Both the position numbers and the translations under genes were made by a program. The notes beneath the pieces were generated by a model. It saw only the letters and a program-made list of their open reading frames with translations. It did not search any database and was not told the origin of the DNA. Source: Halobacillus sp. Marseille-Q1614 (GTDB taxonomy: Bacteria > Bacillota > Bacilli > Bacillales > Halobacillaceae). From it: a stretch of DNA of 64,000 nucleotides. How positions within the stretch are numbered: the first letter of the stretch is position 1; every line of letters starts with the position of its first letter. Positions 17,274 through 26,610 of the stretch are shown here, in pieces. The DNA is taken from positions 3,833,652 through 3,897,651 of the forward strand of contig NZ_CADDWH010000001.1 of the NCBI RefSeq assembly GCF_902809865.1. Direction: 5' to 3'.

Positions 17274-18437
17274 ATGAAAGCGCTGCATTTTGGTGCAGGA
17301 AATATCGGTAAGGGTTTAATCGGATATTTGTTGAACAAAAGCGGATTCGACTTATGCTTTGTTGATGTTAACGAATCTACGGTCAATAGTATGAATCGAA
17401 GCAACCAATATTTTTTGGAAATATTAGATGAAGATCGTACAGGAGAAAGCATTTCCCCTGTACGTGCATTGCATAGTAGTTCACAAGAAGAGGTGATCGA
17501 TGCAATAGTTGAAGCTGACCTTATCACCACATCTGTAGGAGCAGGTAATTTATCGAAAATTGCTCCTGTGATATCCAAAGGTCTGTTAAAAAGAATTCAG
17601 TTGGATAAAGGCAGCATTGACATCATTGCAAATGAGAACATGATAAATGCTTCCTCTAAATTGAAAGATGAGGTCCATAGAAATACCTCTGAGAGTGATA
17701 GGGAAGCTATCCGTTCCCATGTTGGATTTCCGAATTCAGCTATCGATCGACTTTCACTGTCCGAGAAGAGGAGTGAAGGTGAAGTTACCCTTGTGGAACC
17801 TTACTACGAATGGATGATCGAAAAGCCGGGAATGCTCCATTCAGATTTACCACCCATAAATAACGCCACTTATGTAGACGAGTTAAAGCCCTATATTGAA
17901 CGAAAGCTGTATATCGTCAATATGGGCCATGCGGCCACAGCTTATACCGCGTTTCTAGAGGGTTATACCACGATTCAGAGCGCCTTGAAGAACCCGGAAA
18001 TTGAAAAATTCTTAAGGGAAGCACTTCAGGAATCGGCTCGTTACTTTATTCAAACCTATGATTTTGAGGCTGGGGAAATGAGCGGGTTTATTGATAAGAC
18101 GGTTAAGCGTTTTAAAAATGATAATATAAGTGATGATATAGTACGAGTCGGCAGGGCGCCAATCAGAAAGCTGGGCTTTGAGGAGAGATTGGTCAAACCA
18201 ACCAGAGTCCTTTTCGAAACAGGCTTACCGATCGAGAGACTCACAACTGCCGTGGCCGCAGCCTTCTTATTTCATAACCCTCACGATGAAGAGTCCGTCA
18301 CTATCCAATCCTATATTCGTGAACATGGAATCGAACAATCTATTACCCATTTCACGGAAATCGAGGATACGACCTTAAAGAGTAAGATCAAAGATAACTA
18401 TATCAGCTTAAAAGAAAAGTACTCATTAAAATCATAA
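17274..18437 (+). CDS. mannitol-1-phosphate 5-dehydrogenase family protein
   Basis: A 387-residue NAD-dependent polyol-phosphate dehydrogenase. The N-terminal Rossmann motif is HFGAGNIGKGLIG, the second domain contains the MGHAATAY segment typical of this family, and the mannitol-dehydrogenase C-domain follows. True MtlD oxidises mannitol 1-phosphate to fructose 6-phosphate. The neighbouring epimerase and hexuloisomerase suggest that the product may instead be another hexulose phosphate. The ATG at 17274 follows AAAGGAGGG. Confidence 0.85.
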   Translation: MKALHFGAGNIGKGLIGYLLNKSGFDLCFVDVNESTVNSMNRSNQYFLEILDEDRTGESISPVRALHSSSQEEVIDAIVEADLITTSVGAGNLSKIAPVISKGLLKRIQLDKGSIDIIANENMINASSKLKDEVHRNTSESDREAIRSHVGFPNSAIDRLSLSEKRSEGEVTLVEPYYEWMIEKPGMLHSDLPPINNATYVDELKPYIERKLYIVNMGHAATAYTAFLEGYTTIQSALKNPEIEKFLREALQESARYFIQTYDFEAGEMSGFIDKTVKRFKNDNISDDIVRVGRAPIRKLGFEERLVKPTRVLFETGLPIERLTTAVAAAFLFHNPHDEESVTIQSYIREHGIEQSITHFTEIEDTTLKSKIKDNYISLKEKYSLKS

Positions 18438-18455
18438 ACGAAAGGTGATGTTGAT

Positions 18456-18893
18456 ATGTTAGCCGAGTATTTAGAAGGAAATATCCGTTTCTTACCATCC
18501 GTTGATTCTTGGGAAGCTGGAATACAAGAAGCTGCGGCTCCATTATTAGATAATGGGTCGATCACTCCTAAGTATATTGACGATATGATCCAAAATGTAA
18601 ATACGAATGGTCCTTATATTGTCATTGTCCCAGGAATTGCGATGCCACATGCCAAAAATGATGACAGCGTAGTCAAAACAAGTGTATCCTATTTAAAGCT
18701 GGAAGAACCTGTACAGTTTCCAAAAAATAAAGAAGTAAATACCTTTTTCGTTTTAGCTGCTGAGGATAGCACTGGACACCTGGATCTAATATCTGACTTG
18801 TCTTCTGTTCTGATGGAGGACGAGATTAAGAATAAACTCGAAGAATCCAAAAGTGAGCAGGAAATATTAGAAGTGTTAAAAATGGTTGAATAG
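18456..18893 (+). CDS. PTS EIIA component, mannitol/fructose/ascorbate family
   Basis: A 145-residue phosphocarrier of the PTS_EIIA type 2 fold. The phosphorylated histidine is in PGIAMPHAKNDD, preceded by GPYIVIVP as in UlaC and MtlF proteins. It receives phosphate from HPr and passes it to the IIB domain of the permease encoded next. It lies 18 bp after the dehydrogenase stop. By sequence it looks as near to the ascorbate-type EIIA as to MtlF. Confidence 0.87.
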   Translation: MLAEYLEGNIRFLPSVDSWEAGIQEAAAPLLDNGSITPKYIDDMIQNVNTNGPYIVIVPGIAMPHAKNDDSVVKTSVSYLKLEEPVQFPKNKEVNTFFVLAAEDSTGHLDLISDLSSVLMEDEIKNKLEESKSEQEILEVLKMVE

Positions 18894-18993
18894 ATCTGTC
18901 CTTGTTAAACGGTGAAAGGCAGCACCTTTTCTTTTCCTTTACTTCTTGACGTAGCTTTTAAAATTACTGAATTATCAGAAAGGAATGACAAAT

Positions 18994-20430
18994 ATGGCTG
19001 ATGCAGTACATCCAACGGATAATGTTGTAGAGACAAACACTCCTTCTACGCGCGCGAGGGTTCAAGCATTTGGCGGCTTTTTAACAAATATGGTTCTACC
19101 GAATATTGGAGCATTTATTGCCTGGGGACTATTGACTGCTTTGTTTATACCAACTGGTTGGATTCCGAATGAAGAGCTTGCCCAGATTGTCGATCCAGCT
19201 ATTAAATACCTGCTTCCTTTACTTTTAGCCATTACGGGTGGACGAATGGTTGGAGGACAAAGAGGAGCTGTAATGGGGGCTATCGGGGCGATTGGATTAA
19301 TCGTTGGATCAGATATTCCGATGTTCCTGGGTGCAATGGTTATCGGTCCTTTAGGGGGCTGGATCATCAAAAAATTTGACAGCCTCATTGAAAATAAAAT
19401 TCCTGCAGGATTTGAAATGATTGTTAACAATTTCTCGCTGGGGATTTTAGGATTCTTATTGATGATTCTATCCTTTTTCTTTATAGGACCTACAATAGAA
19501 TCAGCGAATAACCTTGTAACAGCAGCTATTGAGGCGTTAGTCGCCACTGGTTTACTGCCTTTGCTTTCTCTCATTAATGAGCCGGCTAAGGTATTATTCT
19601 TAAACAACGTCATTGACCAAGGCATCTATTATCCCTTGGGAATGCAAGCTGCTGCCGAAACAGGGAAGTCCATTTACTTCACAGTAGCTTCTAACCCCGG
19701 TCCAGGTCTTGGATTGTTGCTGGCATTCACTTTATTCGGCAAAAAGACGGCTAGACGAACCGCCCCGGGTGCAATAGTCATCCACTTCTTAGGCGGAATT
19801 CATGAACTCTATTTCCCTTACGTATTGATGAAACCCCTTACAATAATTGGGATGATCGCCGGGGGTATGTCAGGTATCGCTGTTTTCAGTTTGTTTGACG
19901 CGGGCCTTGTTGCCGGCCCAAGCCCTGGCTCTATATTCGCCTACCTTGGATTAACCCCTAAAGGAAACTTTATCGGAATCATCGCTGGTGTACTGGTAGC
20001 TGCCGTTGTCACATTCCTGGTGACAGCTTTCATTCTGAAACTTGACAGAAGTTCCGAAGATGAAGATATTTCTGCTTCTGTAGAGAAGTCGAAAGCTATG
20101 AAGCAAGAAGGGAAAATGGTTTCTGCAAATAGTCAAGAAAATCAAGAAGAAATCAATAAAATTTCTTTTGCATGTAATGCGGGGGCGGGAAGCAGCGCAA
20201 TGGGCGCAACCACCTTCAGAAAGAAATTGCAAAAGAATAATATCGAAGGCATCGAAGTCAAACATTACAGAATAGAAGATGTTCCACAACATTCGGACAT
20301 CATTGTAGTCCATGAAGATTTACAGGAAAGAGCGAGAAGAGCTCATCCTGATAAGGAAATTATCACGATAGAGAACTATTTAAATGATCCCGCTCTTGCA
20401 CAGTTAATGGAGAGATTGAAAAGGGATTAA
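18994..20430 (+). CDS. PTS mannitol-type EIICB permease
   Basis: A 478-residue membrane permease with an N-terminal IIC domain (about residues 20-340, 6-8 helices, including GGFLTNMVLPNIGAFIAWG and FLGGIHELYFPY) and a C-terminal IIB domain whose phosphorylated cysteine lies in SFACNAGAGSSAMGA. There is no fused IIA; the separate EIIA gene serves it. It imports and phosphorylates a hexitol at the membrane. The ATG at 18994 is 9 bases after AAAGGA; the ATG at 18985 is too close to that site. Last gene of the operon, followed by a strong terminator. Confidence 0.9.
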   Translation: MADAVHPTDNVVETNTPSTRARVQAFGGFLTNMVLPNIGAFIAWGLLTALFIPTGWIPNEELAQIVDPAIKYLLPLLLAITGGRMVGGQRGAVMGAIGAIGLIVGSDIPMFLGAMVIGPLGGWIIKKFDSLIENKIPAGFEMIVNNFSLGILGFLLMILSFFFIGPTIESANNLVTAAIEALVATGLLPLLSLINEPAKVLFLNNVIDQGIYYPLGMQAAAETGKSIYFTVASNPGPGLGLLLAFTLFGKKTARRTAPGAIVIHFLGGIHELYFPYVLMKPLTIIGMIAGGMSGIAVFSLFDAGLVAGPSPGSIFAYLGLTPKGNFIGIIAGVLVAAVVTFLVTAFILKLDRSSEDEDISASVEKSKAMKQEGKMVSANSQENQEEINKISFACNAGAGSSAMGATTFRKKLQKNNIEGIEVKHYRIEDVPQHSDIIVVHEDLQERARRAHPDKEIITIENYLNDPALAQLMERLKRD

Positions 20431-20460
20431 ATAATTTCATGAAGTAGTCCAATATGTCAA

Positions 20461-20493
20461 AAGGAAGCTGTAAAATAACAGCTTCCTTTTTTT
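20461..20493 (+). terminator. Rho-independent terminator of the hexitol operon
   Basis: AAGGAAGCTGT (20461-20471) pairs with ACAGCTTCCTT (20478-20488), loop AAAATA, followed by a T-run to 20493. Confidence 0.9.
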
Positions 20494-20572
20494 ATGTTGC
20501 GTTAGGTTGAATATCACTAATTATCACTAAGCTCAGGTTTTAATATATAAGTTCGTACCGGAAAGTGTAAAA

Positions 20573-21430
20573 TTAATTAAATGGGCTTAACGCTCGTTCA
20601 GCGTCTGCCGGACCATCATGAGCAAGCGCATCATAAACAAAGGCATAAGAGAATGGGTCATAGACTATTCCCTGATGACCGATTTTGTTCAATGGATAGT
20701 GGTCTTGAATCGTAATGTTAGATATTTGTTTCTTTGGTCCTTCAAGGAAAGCTGAGGTATAGGGGATGACCACTTGATCAGTTTCCGTAGTTAAAACAGT
20801 ATAAGAAACGTTTCCTCGGACTTCCTCTCCGCTGTTTAGATTTTCAAGAAATTCCGATCCTGCTAGTTGCTGCTGGCAGGCTATACAAGAAGAGATGTCA
20901 GCCAGCTTTGGGTTTAGTCTTTCGAAACCAAAAAATCCCTTTGTTCCATGGTTAGAAGGCACAAAAGCAATTAAGTTATCTACATACTTGTCCCCGCCTA
21001 GATACTTGAGATAGTACCTCGGCATCATTCCACCCTGGCTGTGCCCTATAATATCTACTTGATCTGCACCGGTGAGTTGACGAACATTGTCAACAAAACT
21101 TTTCAATTCTTGAGCGGATTCTTCAATAGGACCTGTAGAAGCCCCGGCGTGAGTAAACCCGTAATTTAATGCATAGACACAGTATCCCTTACTTGCAAGT
21201 GCAGGGGACAGCTCCATCCAGTTTTGGGCACTGCGCTCAAATGTACCGGGAACAAGAATGACCGGGTTGGGTTTATCGTCAGCTGGCTCACAACTCGGAT
21301 TATTAGCTCCAGGCGGCGGTGTGCCTTGCTCTAATAAAAAACCTTCCTCACTTTCAGCCATGGATGAATTCGGTACTACGAGAAAGAAAACGATGAACAA
21401 ACTAAACGTGTAAAAGAAATACTTATCCAA
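20573..21430 (-). CDS. secreted lipase/esterase (alpha/beta hydrolase)
   Basis: A 285-residue exported lipase. Residues 1-27 form a signal peptide with a hydrophobic core FFYTFSLFIVFFLVV and cleavage near SSMA. The mature part has the oxyanion strand VILVPGTF and the nucleophile elbow DIIGHSQGGMMPRYYLKY; the catalytic His is likely in NKIGHQG. It is close to Bacillus triacylglycerol lipases. The start is taken as TTG at 21430, because GGAG lies just upstream and the signal peptide then begins correctly; an ATG at 21469 would add 13 residues and has no ribosome site. Its upstream region carries a cre-like site and a hairpin. Confidence 0.87.
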   Translation of the reverse strand: MDKYFFYTFSLFIVFFLVVPNSSMAESEEGFLLEQGTPPPGANNPSCEPADDKPNPVILVPGTFERSAQNWMELSPALASKGYCVYALNYGFTHAGASTGPIEESAQELKSFVDNVRQLTGADQVDIIGHSQGGMMPRYYLKYLGGDKYVDNLIAFVPSNHGTKGFFGFERLNPKLADISSCIACQQQLAGSEFLENLNSGEEVRGNVSYTVLTTETDQVVIPYTSAFLEGPKKQISNITIQDHYPLNKIGHQGIVYDPFSYAFVYDALAHDGPADAERALSPFN

Positions 21431-21482
21431 ATCAACTCTCCTCTCTAAAAATGAATGACGGTTCATCAAGGGTGTAAAAAGA

Positions 21483-21526
21483 GTTCACTCAGGGTATTTC
21501 TGCTTTTGCAGTATTTCTGAGTGAAC
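21483..21526 (-). promoter_or_regulatory. terminator-like hairpin in the lipase leader
   Basis: GTTCACTCAG and CTGAGTGAAC form a 10-bp outer stem with further inner pairing. Read on the minus strand it is followed by TCTTTTTAC and then, about 50 bases later, by the lipase ribosome site. It therefore sits in the lipase leader and could act as an attenuator. Confidence 0.5.
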
Positions 21527-21564
21527 GATCCCTATCTCTGCACTATGTATTACCTTTGTTGGTT

Positions 21565-21593
21565 ACGATATAACAGCGCTTACATTTTGTCAA
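21565..21593 (-). promoter_or_regulatory. lipase promoter with an internal cre-like site
   Basis: On the minus strand TTGACA (21593-21588) and TATCGT (21570-21565) are 17 bases apart. The spacer contains TGTAAGCGCTGTTA (21584-21571), which matches 13 of 14 positions of the CcpA consensus TGWNANCGNTNWCA. Binding there would block the promoter, so catabolite repression is likely. Confidence 0.6.
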
Positions 21594-21713
21594 ATTAATC
21601 TGTATATTAAAAATATTTAGATATTTCAATTGAAAGGCAGGGTGTGCAACAAGTCTTAAAGAATAGGATACAATAGATAATAACGATCATATGTTTTATT
21701 TAAGGGGGAAATA

Positions 21714-22238
21714 ATGAGGAAAGCACTACTGGTTATAGACGTTCAAAATGGGATGTTTCAAAAAGGTAATGTTGTATATAAAGGGGACAGGTTACTGCAG
21801 AATTTAAAAGATCTCATTGGACAAGCACGATCTACTGAGACACCCATTTTTTATGTACAGCATAATGCCCATTCAGGTAAACCTCTAGAGTATGGCACAA
21901 AAGGATGGGGGATCCATCCTGACATTACGCCAAACAGCCAAGATGTAATCATTCAAAAAAATACTCCTGATTCATTTTTTAATACTTCTTTAGATGATGA
22001 ACTGAAAAAACAAGGGATTGGACATCTAGTAATCGCGGGAATTCAAACAGAAGCGTGTGTGGATACGGCCTGTAGAAGAGCTTTTAGTATGGGATATAAA
22101 GTGACTTTAGTTTCAGATACGCACAGCACTTGGGATTCCCAAGACATTACTGCCCGACAAATCATAAACCATCATAACGGGGTATTGCGTTGGTTTGCCG
22201 ATGTTAATCCAAGTGAAAATATTACATTTGATAGCTGA
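21714..22238 (+). CDS. cysteine hydrolase, isochorismatase family
   Basis: A 174-residue isochorismatase-fold hydrolase with the full catalytic triad: Asp in LLVIDVQNGMF, Lys in IIQKNTPDSFF, and Cys in GIQTEACVDTACRRAF with the usual cis-peptide before it. Members include nicotinamidases and other amidases; no feature picks the substrate. The ATG follows AAGGGGGAAATA. It is divergent from the lipase gene and followed by the R1 repeat with its terminator. Confidence 0.88.
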   Translation: MRKALLVIDVQNGMFQKGNVVYKGDRLLQNLKDLIGQARSTETPIFYVQHNAHSGKPLEYGTKGWGIHPDITPNSQDVIIQKNTPDSFFNTSLDDELKKQGIGHLVIAGIQTEACVDTACRRAFSMGYKVTLVSDTHSTWDSQDITARQIINHHNGVLRWFADVNPSENITFDS

Positions 22239-22283
22239 TGGGGAAGTTATGAAGTGACGGAGTAGGCTTGAACGAGTTATTTT

Positions 22284-22430
22284 GATGTACTTCAGAATGT
22301 TCGTCTCGATACGCTTCAAGAAAAATTTAAATAGGGGAGCCAGCTGCTGGCTCCCCCAAAATTTCTTATACATCAAGAAAGAACCTGGATGGTTTTCCAG
22401 GTTCTTTTATATTGCACATAAACAGACGCG
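22284..22430. repeat. intergenic repeat R1, copy A (double hairpin)
   Basis: About 147 bp that recurs at 46007-46160 in the same orientation. Shared blocks include ATGTTCGTCTCGATAC, a GGGGAGCC...GGCTCCCC palindrome (22334-22356), AAGAACCTGG...CCAGGTTCTT with a T tail (22379-22408) and an end at GACGCG. The second hairpin is a good terminator for the isochorismatase gene. Confidence 0.75.
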
Positions 22431-22569
22431 ATGATATAATCAGATCACTACTGTGATATTAAAAAATATATAAAAATATCCCATCTTACACTTTAATAAT
22501 ACCATGCCGGTGAACTGTTGTCAAATGTTTTTCTCAATTTAATGGTTAGGAGAGAAGGAGTGAGTTTTT

Positions 22570-22831
<262 letters not shown>

Positions 22832-22899
22832 GAACTGAATACGTCCAGATTGAATGAGCAGCACCGCTTCAGTGGTTATCAGGGCGGTGTGCCAAGATT

Positions 22900-25317
22900 T
22901 TGGGCAAAACATTAAGGTTTATGGTTCAACGAACGGTTATGATAGTGCAAGTCAATCCCAAATCTGCGTTTTCTAAAGGAGTGGTTAATCTGAACAAAGA
23001 AATTCGAAAAGAGCAGGAGTATCTGGATAAGGTGATGGGTACCATTGCGAAGCAAATCTACGAGGTGGAAGCAGATGCGGCCAAGCGTAAAGAAGAAGTC
23101 ATCCATATCCGTAAGCACTTTTGGGATGATCTTAAAATTAATATGGATACGTTTGATGATTACCTGGAGACCATTATCGGAATGAGGCAGCAGGCGCAGG
23201 ATTTGTCTGTCAGTCAGAGTACACACAGGCATTCCTATCATAGGCTGGCGAGACTTAAACGAATAGAGAAGGACCCTTATTTCGGCCGGATTGATTTCAC
23301 GGAAGAGGGAACTCATGAGACAGAACAGATTCATATCGGAGTTTCGACGGTTACGGATGAAGTGAGCGAAACAATCCTTATTTACGATTGGAGAGCTCCG
23401 ATTTCGAGTATCTATTATGATTATCCCCCTGGACCGGCGGACTATGGTATCCCGGGTGGAGGAATTATTCGAGGGGAGCTTGAGAAGAAGTGGCAGTATA
23501 ACATCAGTAATGGTGTGATCGAGTCCATGTTCGATACGAGCCTTGCGATCGGTGATGAGATCCTGCAGGAAGTGCTGGGTAAAGGATCCAATAAGCAAAT
23601 GCATAGCATCGTGGCAACGATTCAGAGGGAGCAGAATAAAATTATCCGCAACGTTAGCGGGAGACTTTTAGTCGTGCAGGGGGCGGCGGGAAGCGGTAAA
23701 ACATCCGCTGCCCTCCAGCGCATCGCTTATTTTCTTTATAAATATCGGGACACTCTAAAGGCAGATCAGATCCTTTTATTTACTCCTAACACAATGTTCA
23801 GCAACTATGTATCGCATGTGTTACCAGAGCTTGGAGAAGAGAACATGCAGCAGGAAACCTTTCAGGATTATCTGGACTACCGGCTGGATCGCTTATTTAT
23901 TGTTGAGGATCCTTATGATCAGCTGGAATATCTTCTGGAGGCTGCGGATGACCCTCACTATAAAATAAGAAAAGCCAGTATTCAATTTAAGGCTTCATCG
24001 GCCTTCTTTGAAGGCATCAAAAGGTATCGGGAAGCTCTAGAGGAATCTGGATTGATTTTTAGAGGGATTAAGTTCCGCGGGCAGACGCTCGTTTCCGCTA
24101 AACAAATCACAGACACTTTTTATAGTGAGAATACCTCGCTGCGCTTTCTTAATAGAATTGACAAGTTGAAAGAGTGGTTATTGAAGGAAATCGATCAAGT
24201 GGAGAAGACAGAAGTGAAGAAGCCGTGGGTACAGGAAGAAATCGAGCTGCTCAGCAAAGATGAACTTCAGAAGGTATTCACTCAATTAGAGGAAGATTCC
24301 TTTGAATTCTACGAAAAAGAGAATCAGATCCTGGCCCGGATCATCGTACGCAGGAGGCTGAAGTCTTTGCGTGAAAAGGTAGAGGCTCTTGAATTTATCC
24401 ATGTGAAAAAATTATACAAGCAGCTTTTTGATCACTCGACGAGTAACAAGTTATGGGATGAAAAAGATATTCCTAAAGAGTGGGAAGAAATTTGCCTGTT
24501 GACGAAAGAAATGCTGGAGGAAGGGAAGCTTTATCACGAGGATGCTACGCCATTCTTGCTGCTGAAGGAGCTCATTCAAGGCTTTCAGTCAAATACTTCA
24601 ATTAAATATGTGCTCATAGATGAAGCGCAGGATTATTCTGTCTTTCAATTCGAGTTTATTAAAAGGTTATTTCCCAGAGCCAGGATGACGGTGCTGGGTG
24701 ACTTTAATCAGGCCATCTTTGCCCACTCAAATAATTTGGCAGACTTTCACGCACTGACCAGCTTATATGGACCGGATGAAACGGAGCGTATCACGTTAGA
24801 CCGCAGTTACCGATCGACCAAGCAGATTATTGAGTTTACCCGTGAACTTGTTCCAGAAGGTGAACAAATCAAGGCTTTTGACCGGGAGGGAGAGAAACCA
24901 ACCCTTACAGTGCTGCCTGACCAAAAGGAACTGCACGAAGAAATCATAGCTAAAGCAGAAGACTTGCAAAATCGCGGGTCTCATACGATCGCCATCATTT
25001 GTAAATCAGCTGCAGAAAGTTCATCAGCCTATCAATCTCTAAGTACCATAAAAAATCTTAAACTCGTGAAGAAGAGCACCGATGAGTATGAACAAGGGGT
25101 GATTGTGATTCCGGCCTACCTGGCAAAAGGGATCGAATTTGATTCTGTCATTATTTATAATGCCTCACAGCAAGTCTATGGAGATGAAAGTCTGCGCCGA
25201 TTGTTTTATACCGCGTGTACGAGAGCTATGCATCACCTGCACATTTATAGTGTAGGCGAACCAAGTCCTTTTCTAACAAACATTCGGTCTGGAAGATTGC
25301 TGATCACTCAGGATTGA
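22900..25317 (+). CDS. helD: HelD-like RNA polymerase recycling helicase (UvrD/Rep superfamily)
   Basis: A large SF1 ATPase of about 780-805 residues. An N-terminal coiled arm is followed by a conserved IYDWRAPISSIYYDY segment found in HelD, the Walker A GAAGSGKTSAALQR, Walker B VLIDEAQDYS, and a C-terminal helicase block with YRSTKQIIEF and GIEFDSVI. HelD removes stalled RNA polymerase from nucleic acid. The listed start is the outer limit (TTG at 22900, no ribosome site). The best-placed start is CTG at 22990, 8 bases after AAAGGAG; it would begin LNKEIRKEQEYLDKV, as relatives do. Confidence 0.88.
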   Translation: MGKTLRFMVQRTVMIVQVNPKSAFSKGVVNLNKEIRKEQEYLDKVMGTIAKQIYEVEADAAKRKEEVIHIRKHFWDDLKINMDTFDDYLETIIGMRQQAQDLSVSQSTHRHSYHRLARLKRIEKDPYFGRIDFTEEGTHETEQIHIGVSTVTDEVSETILIYDWRAPISSIYYDYPPGPADYGIPGGGIIRGELEKKWQYNISNGVIESMFDTSLAIGDEILQEVLGKGSNKQMHSIVATIQREQNKIIRNVSGRLLVVQGAAGSGKTSAALQRIAYFLYKYRDTLKADQILLFTPNTMFSNYVSHVLPELGEENMQQETFQDYLDYRLDRLFIVEDPYDQLEYLLEAADDPHYKIRKASIQFKASSAFFEGIKRYREALEESGLIFRGIKFRGQTLVSAKQITDTFYSENTSLRFLNRIDKLKEWLLKEIDQVEKTEVKKPWVQEEIELLSKDELQKVFTQLEEDSFEFYEKENQILARIIVRRRLKSLREKVEALEFIHVKKLYKQLFDHSTSNKLWDEKDIPKEWEEICLLTKEMLEEGKLYHEDATPFLLLKELIQGFQSNTSIKYVLIDEAQDYSVFQFEFIKRLFPRARMTVLGDFNQAIFAHSNNLADFHALTSLYGPDETERITLDRSYRSTKQIIEFTRELVPEGEQIKAFDREGEKPTLTVLPDQKELHEEIIAKAEDLQNRGSHTIAIICKSAAESSSAYQSLSTIKNLKLVKKSTDEYEQGVIVIPAYLAKGIEFDSVIIYNASQQVYGDESLRRLFYTACTRAMHHLHIYSVGEPSPFLTNIRSGRLLITQD

Positions 25318-25676
25318 TATATTGCGAGTATTTATCCTCGCGATGATCAAAATTTAGTTTCTTGCATAACGATAGAGGCCAAACTATTTTCACCTATCTA
25401 CATTAACGTAAGCAGGTTAGTAAAGATACAACTTATTATTATAGGTGTTCCTTTCTTTTGTATGCTTAACTTGTTGACGGGGATTGAGGGGTGTTGTAAG
25501 ATGAGCTTACAGTTTATGAGTATAGACTGTGCACAACAGAGCCCATCATACTCCAAAGGGGAGTAGCTTACAGTTTGCGTCGACAATACGTGGTCTATGG
25601 CCACCGGCTAAACTGGCAACATTATGTTGTTTGCGAGACCTTTGCCATTTCAGGTGAAGGTATGAAATTACGTTGA
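25318..25676. other. intergenic region without a clear gene
   Basis: No intact gene. The stretch just before the terminator at 25677 reads YVVCETFAISGEGMKLR then a stop (about 25624-25674), which looks like the end of a lost gene, but no family was recognised. Confidence 0.25.
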
Positions 25677-25711
25677 AAGACCTTTACCAACAATCGGTAA
25701 AGGTCTTTTTT
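25677..25711 (+). terminator. strong terminator without an intact upstream gene
   Basis: AAGACCTTTACC (25677-25688) pairs with GGTAAAGGTCTT (25696-25707), followed by TTTTT. It lies 360 bp after helD, so it may belong to a gene that has been lost. Confidence 0.8.
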
Positions 25712-25790
25712 GATTTTATCAAAAGCTTTCGTTAGGTAAAGTCAAAATATTTAAGTTTAATACAAGAGTTAAGTGATATAAATAATCTAA

Positions 25791-26213
25791 GTGCTTCATT
25801 CAAAATTTTTTAGGAGGGCATTCAAACTGAAAAAGAATTTGTTGAATTTTTTAAGAATAGGGCGGCCTAAAATCGACCTGATTCTCGATTCTCAGAAATC
25901 AAGTAAAATTGAAGGGATATTTTCTCTATACGGTGGCTGGACAGAACACCGTATTCACCGCCTTGAATGTGATCTTGTTAAAGTATCTAGTGGGGAAAAA
26001 CCAAATTTTGTAGCTCCAGTAGTTACAAGGCTCATGGCTCAAAGTATTAAACCTAAGGAATATATTGAGGTACCATTCCACTACCAGCTGCCAGCAGATC
26101 TTCCGCCTTTACAAAAAGGGGAAGTTTATCAACTTCAAACAAGACTTGTTGTAGATAAGAATATGAAATGCACAGATACGGATGAATTAACAACTATGCA
26201 TCAACTTTCTTAA
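25791..26213 (+). CDS. Spo0M-like (sporulation control, arrestin-fold) short protein
   Basis: A protein of up to 140 residues similar to the N-terminal half of Spo0M: a beta-sandwich with PKIDLILD, GIFSLYGGWTEHRIHRLECDL, SIKPKEYIEVPFHYQLPADLPP and LQTRLVVDKNMKCTD. Spo0M of B. subtilis is about twice as long, so this is either a short paralogue or a truncated gene. The listed start is GTG 25791. However, GGAGGG (25813-25818) is placed 8 bases before a CTG at 25827, which would give LKKNLLNFL, a more usual beginning. Confidence 0.65.
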   Translation: MLHSKFFRRAFKLKKNLLNFLRIGRPKIDLILDSQKSSKIEGIFSLYGGWTEHRIHRLECDLVKVSSGEKPNFVAPVVTRLMAQSIKPKEYIEVPFHYQLPADLPPLQKGEVYQLQTRLVVDKNMKCTDTDELTTMHQLS

Positions 26214-26295
26214 TCAGAAAGTGCTTTCTAATTAAGTCCCAAGGAGTTATTTTTTAATCTTTTTTAAAGGTGCGGATACATTTAGACGTTCCAAT

Positions 26296-26346
26296 TAACA
26301 CCTGTATAATGCTCCAAATCAACGGGTGGCTGCTGGTGTTTTTTTC
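26296..26346 (+). terminator. possible terminator after the Spo0M-like gene
   Basis: AACACC (about 26298) pairs with GGTGTT (about 26334) across a long inner loop, followed by TTTTTT. Confidence 0.4.
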
Positions 26347-26386
26347 TGTGAATATATATGTGGTGCTTTGGCACTGCTGAATTTCA

Positions 26387-26475
26387 GAGACACAAACATA
26401 TCCGTTTGTGTCTTTTGGATTTAAACTAAGGGTGTTGCTTTTAACCTCATGATTTTAAATGGATGCTATTGCATT
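26387..26475. repeat. intergenic repeat R2, copy A (terminator hairpin plus conserved tail)
   Basis: About 89 bp, near 88 percent identical to 42313-42401 and in the same orientation. It begins with AGACACAAAC/GTTTGTGTCT (26388-26413) with TTTT, then a conserved tail containing GGATTTAAACTAAGGGT and CCTCATGATTTTAAAT. The tail is conserved although it is not part of the hairpin. Confidence 0.75.
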
Positions 26476-26610
26476 AAAGGGTGCTTATCTATAACTAGAT
26501 AGGTTTTTTTTAGTTGAAATAAAAGATTGAGTTATCGCAACCAATTTGAAATAATTGGTATTGAAGGTTTTGTTTAATCAATAATCACGGAGAATGGGGA
26601 GGACATACAT

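Noticed and set aside
22912..23604. 230-codon minus-strand frame inside helD
   Set aside because: Fully antisense to the conserved HelD coding sequence; long only because of codon bias.
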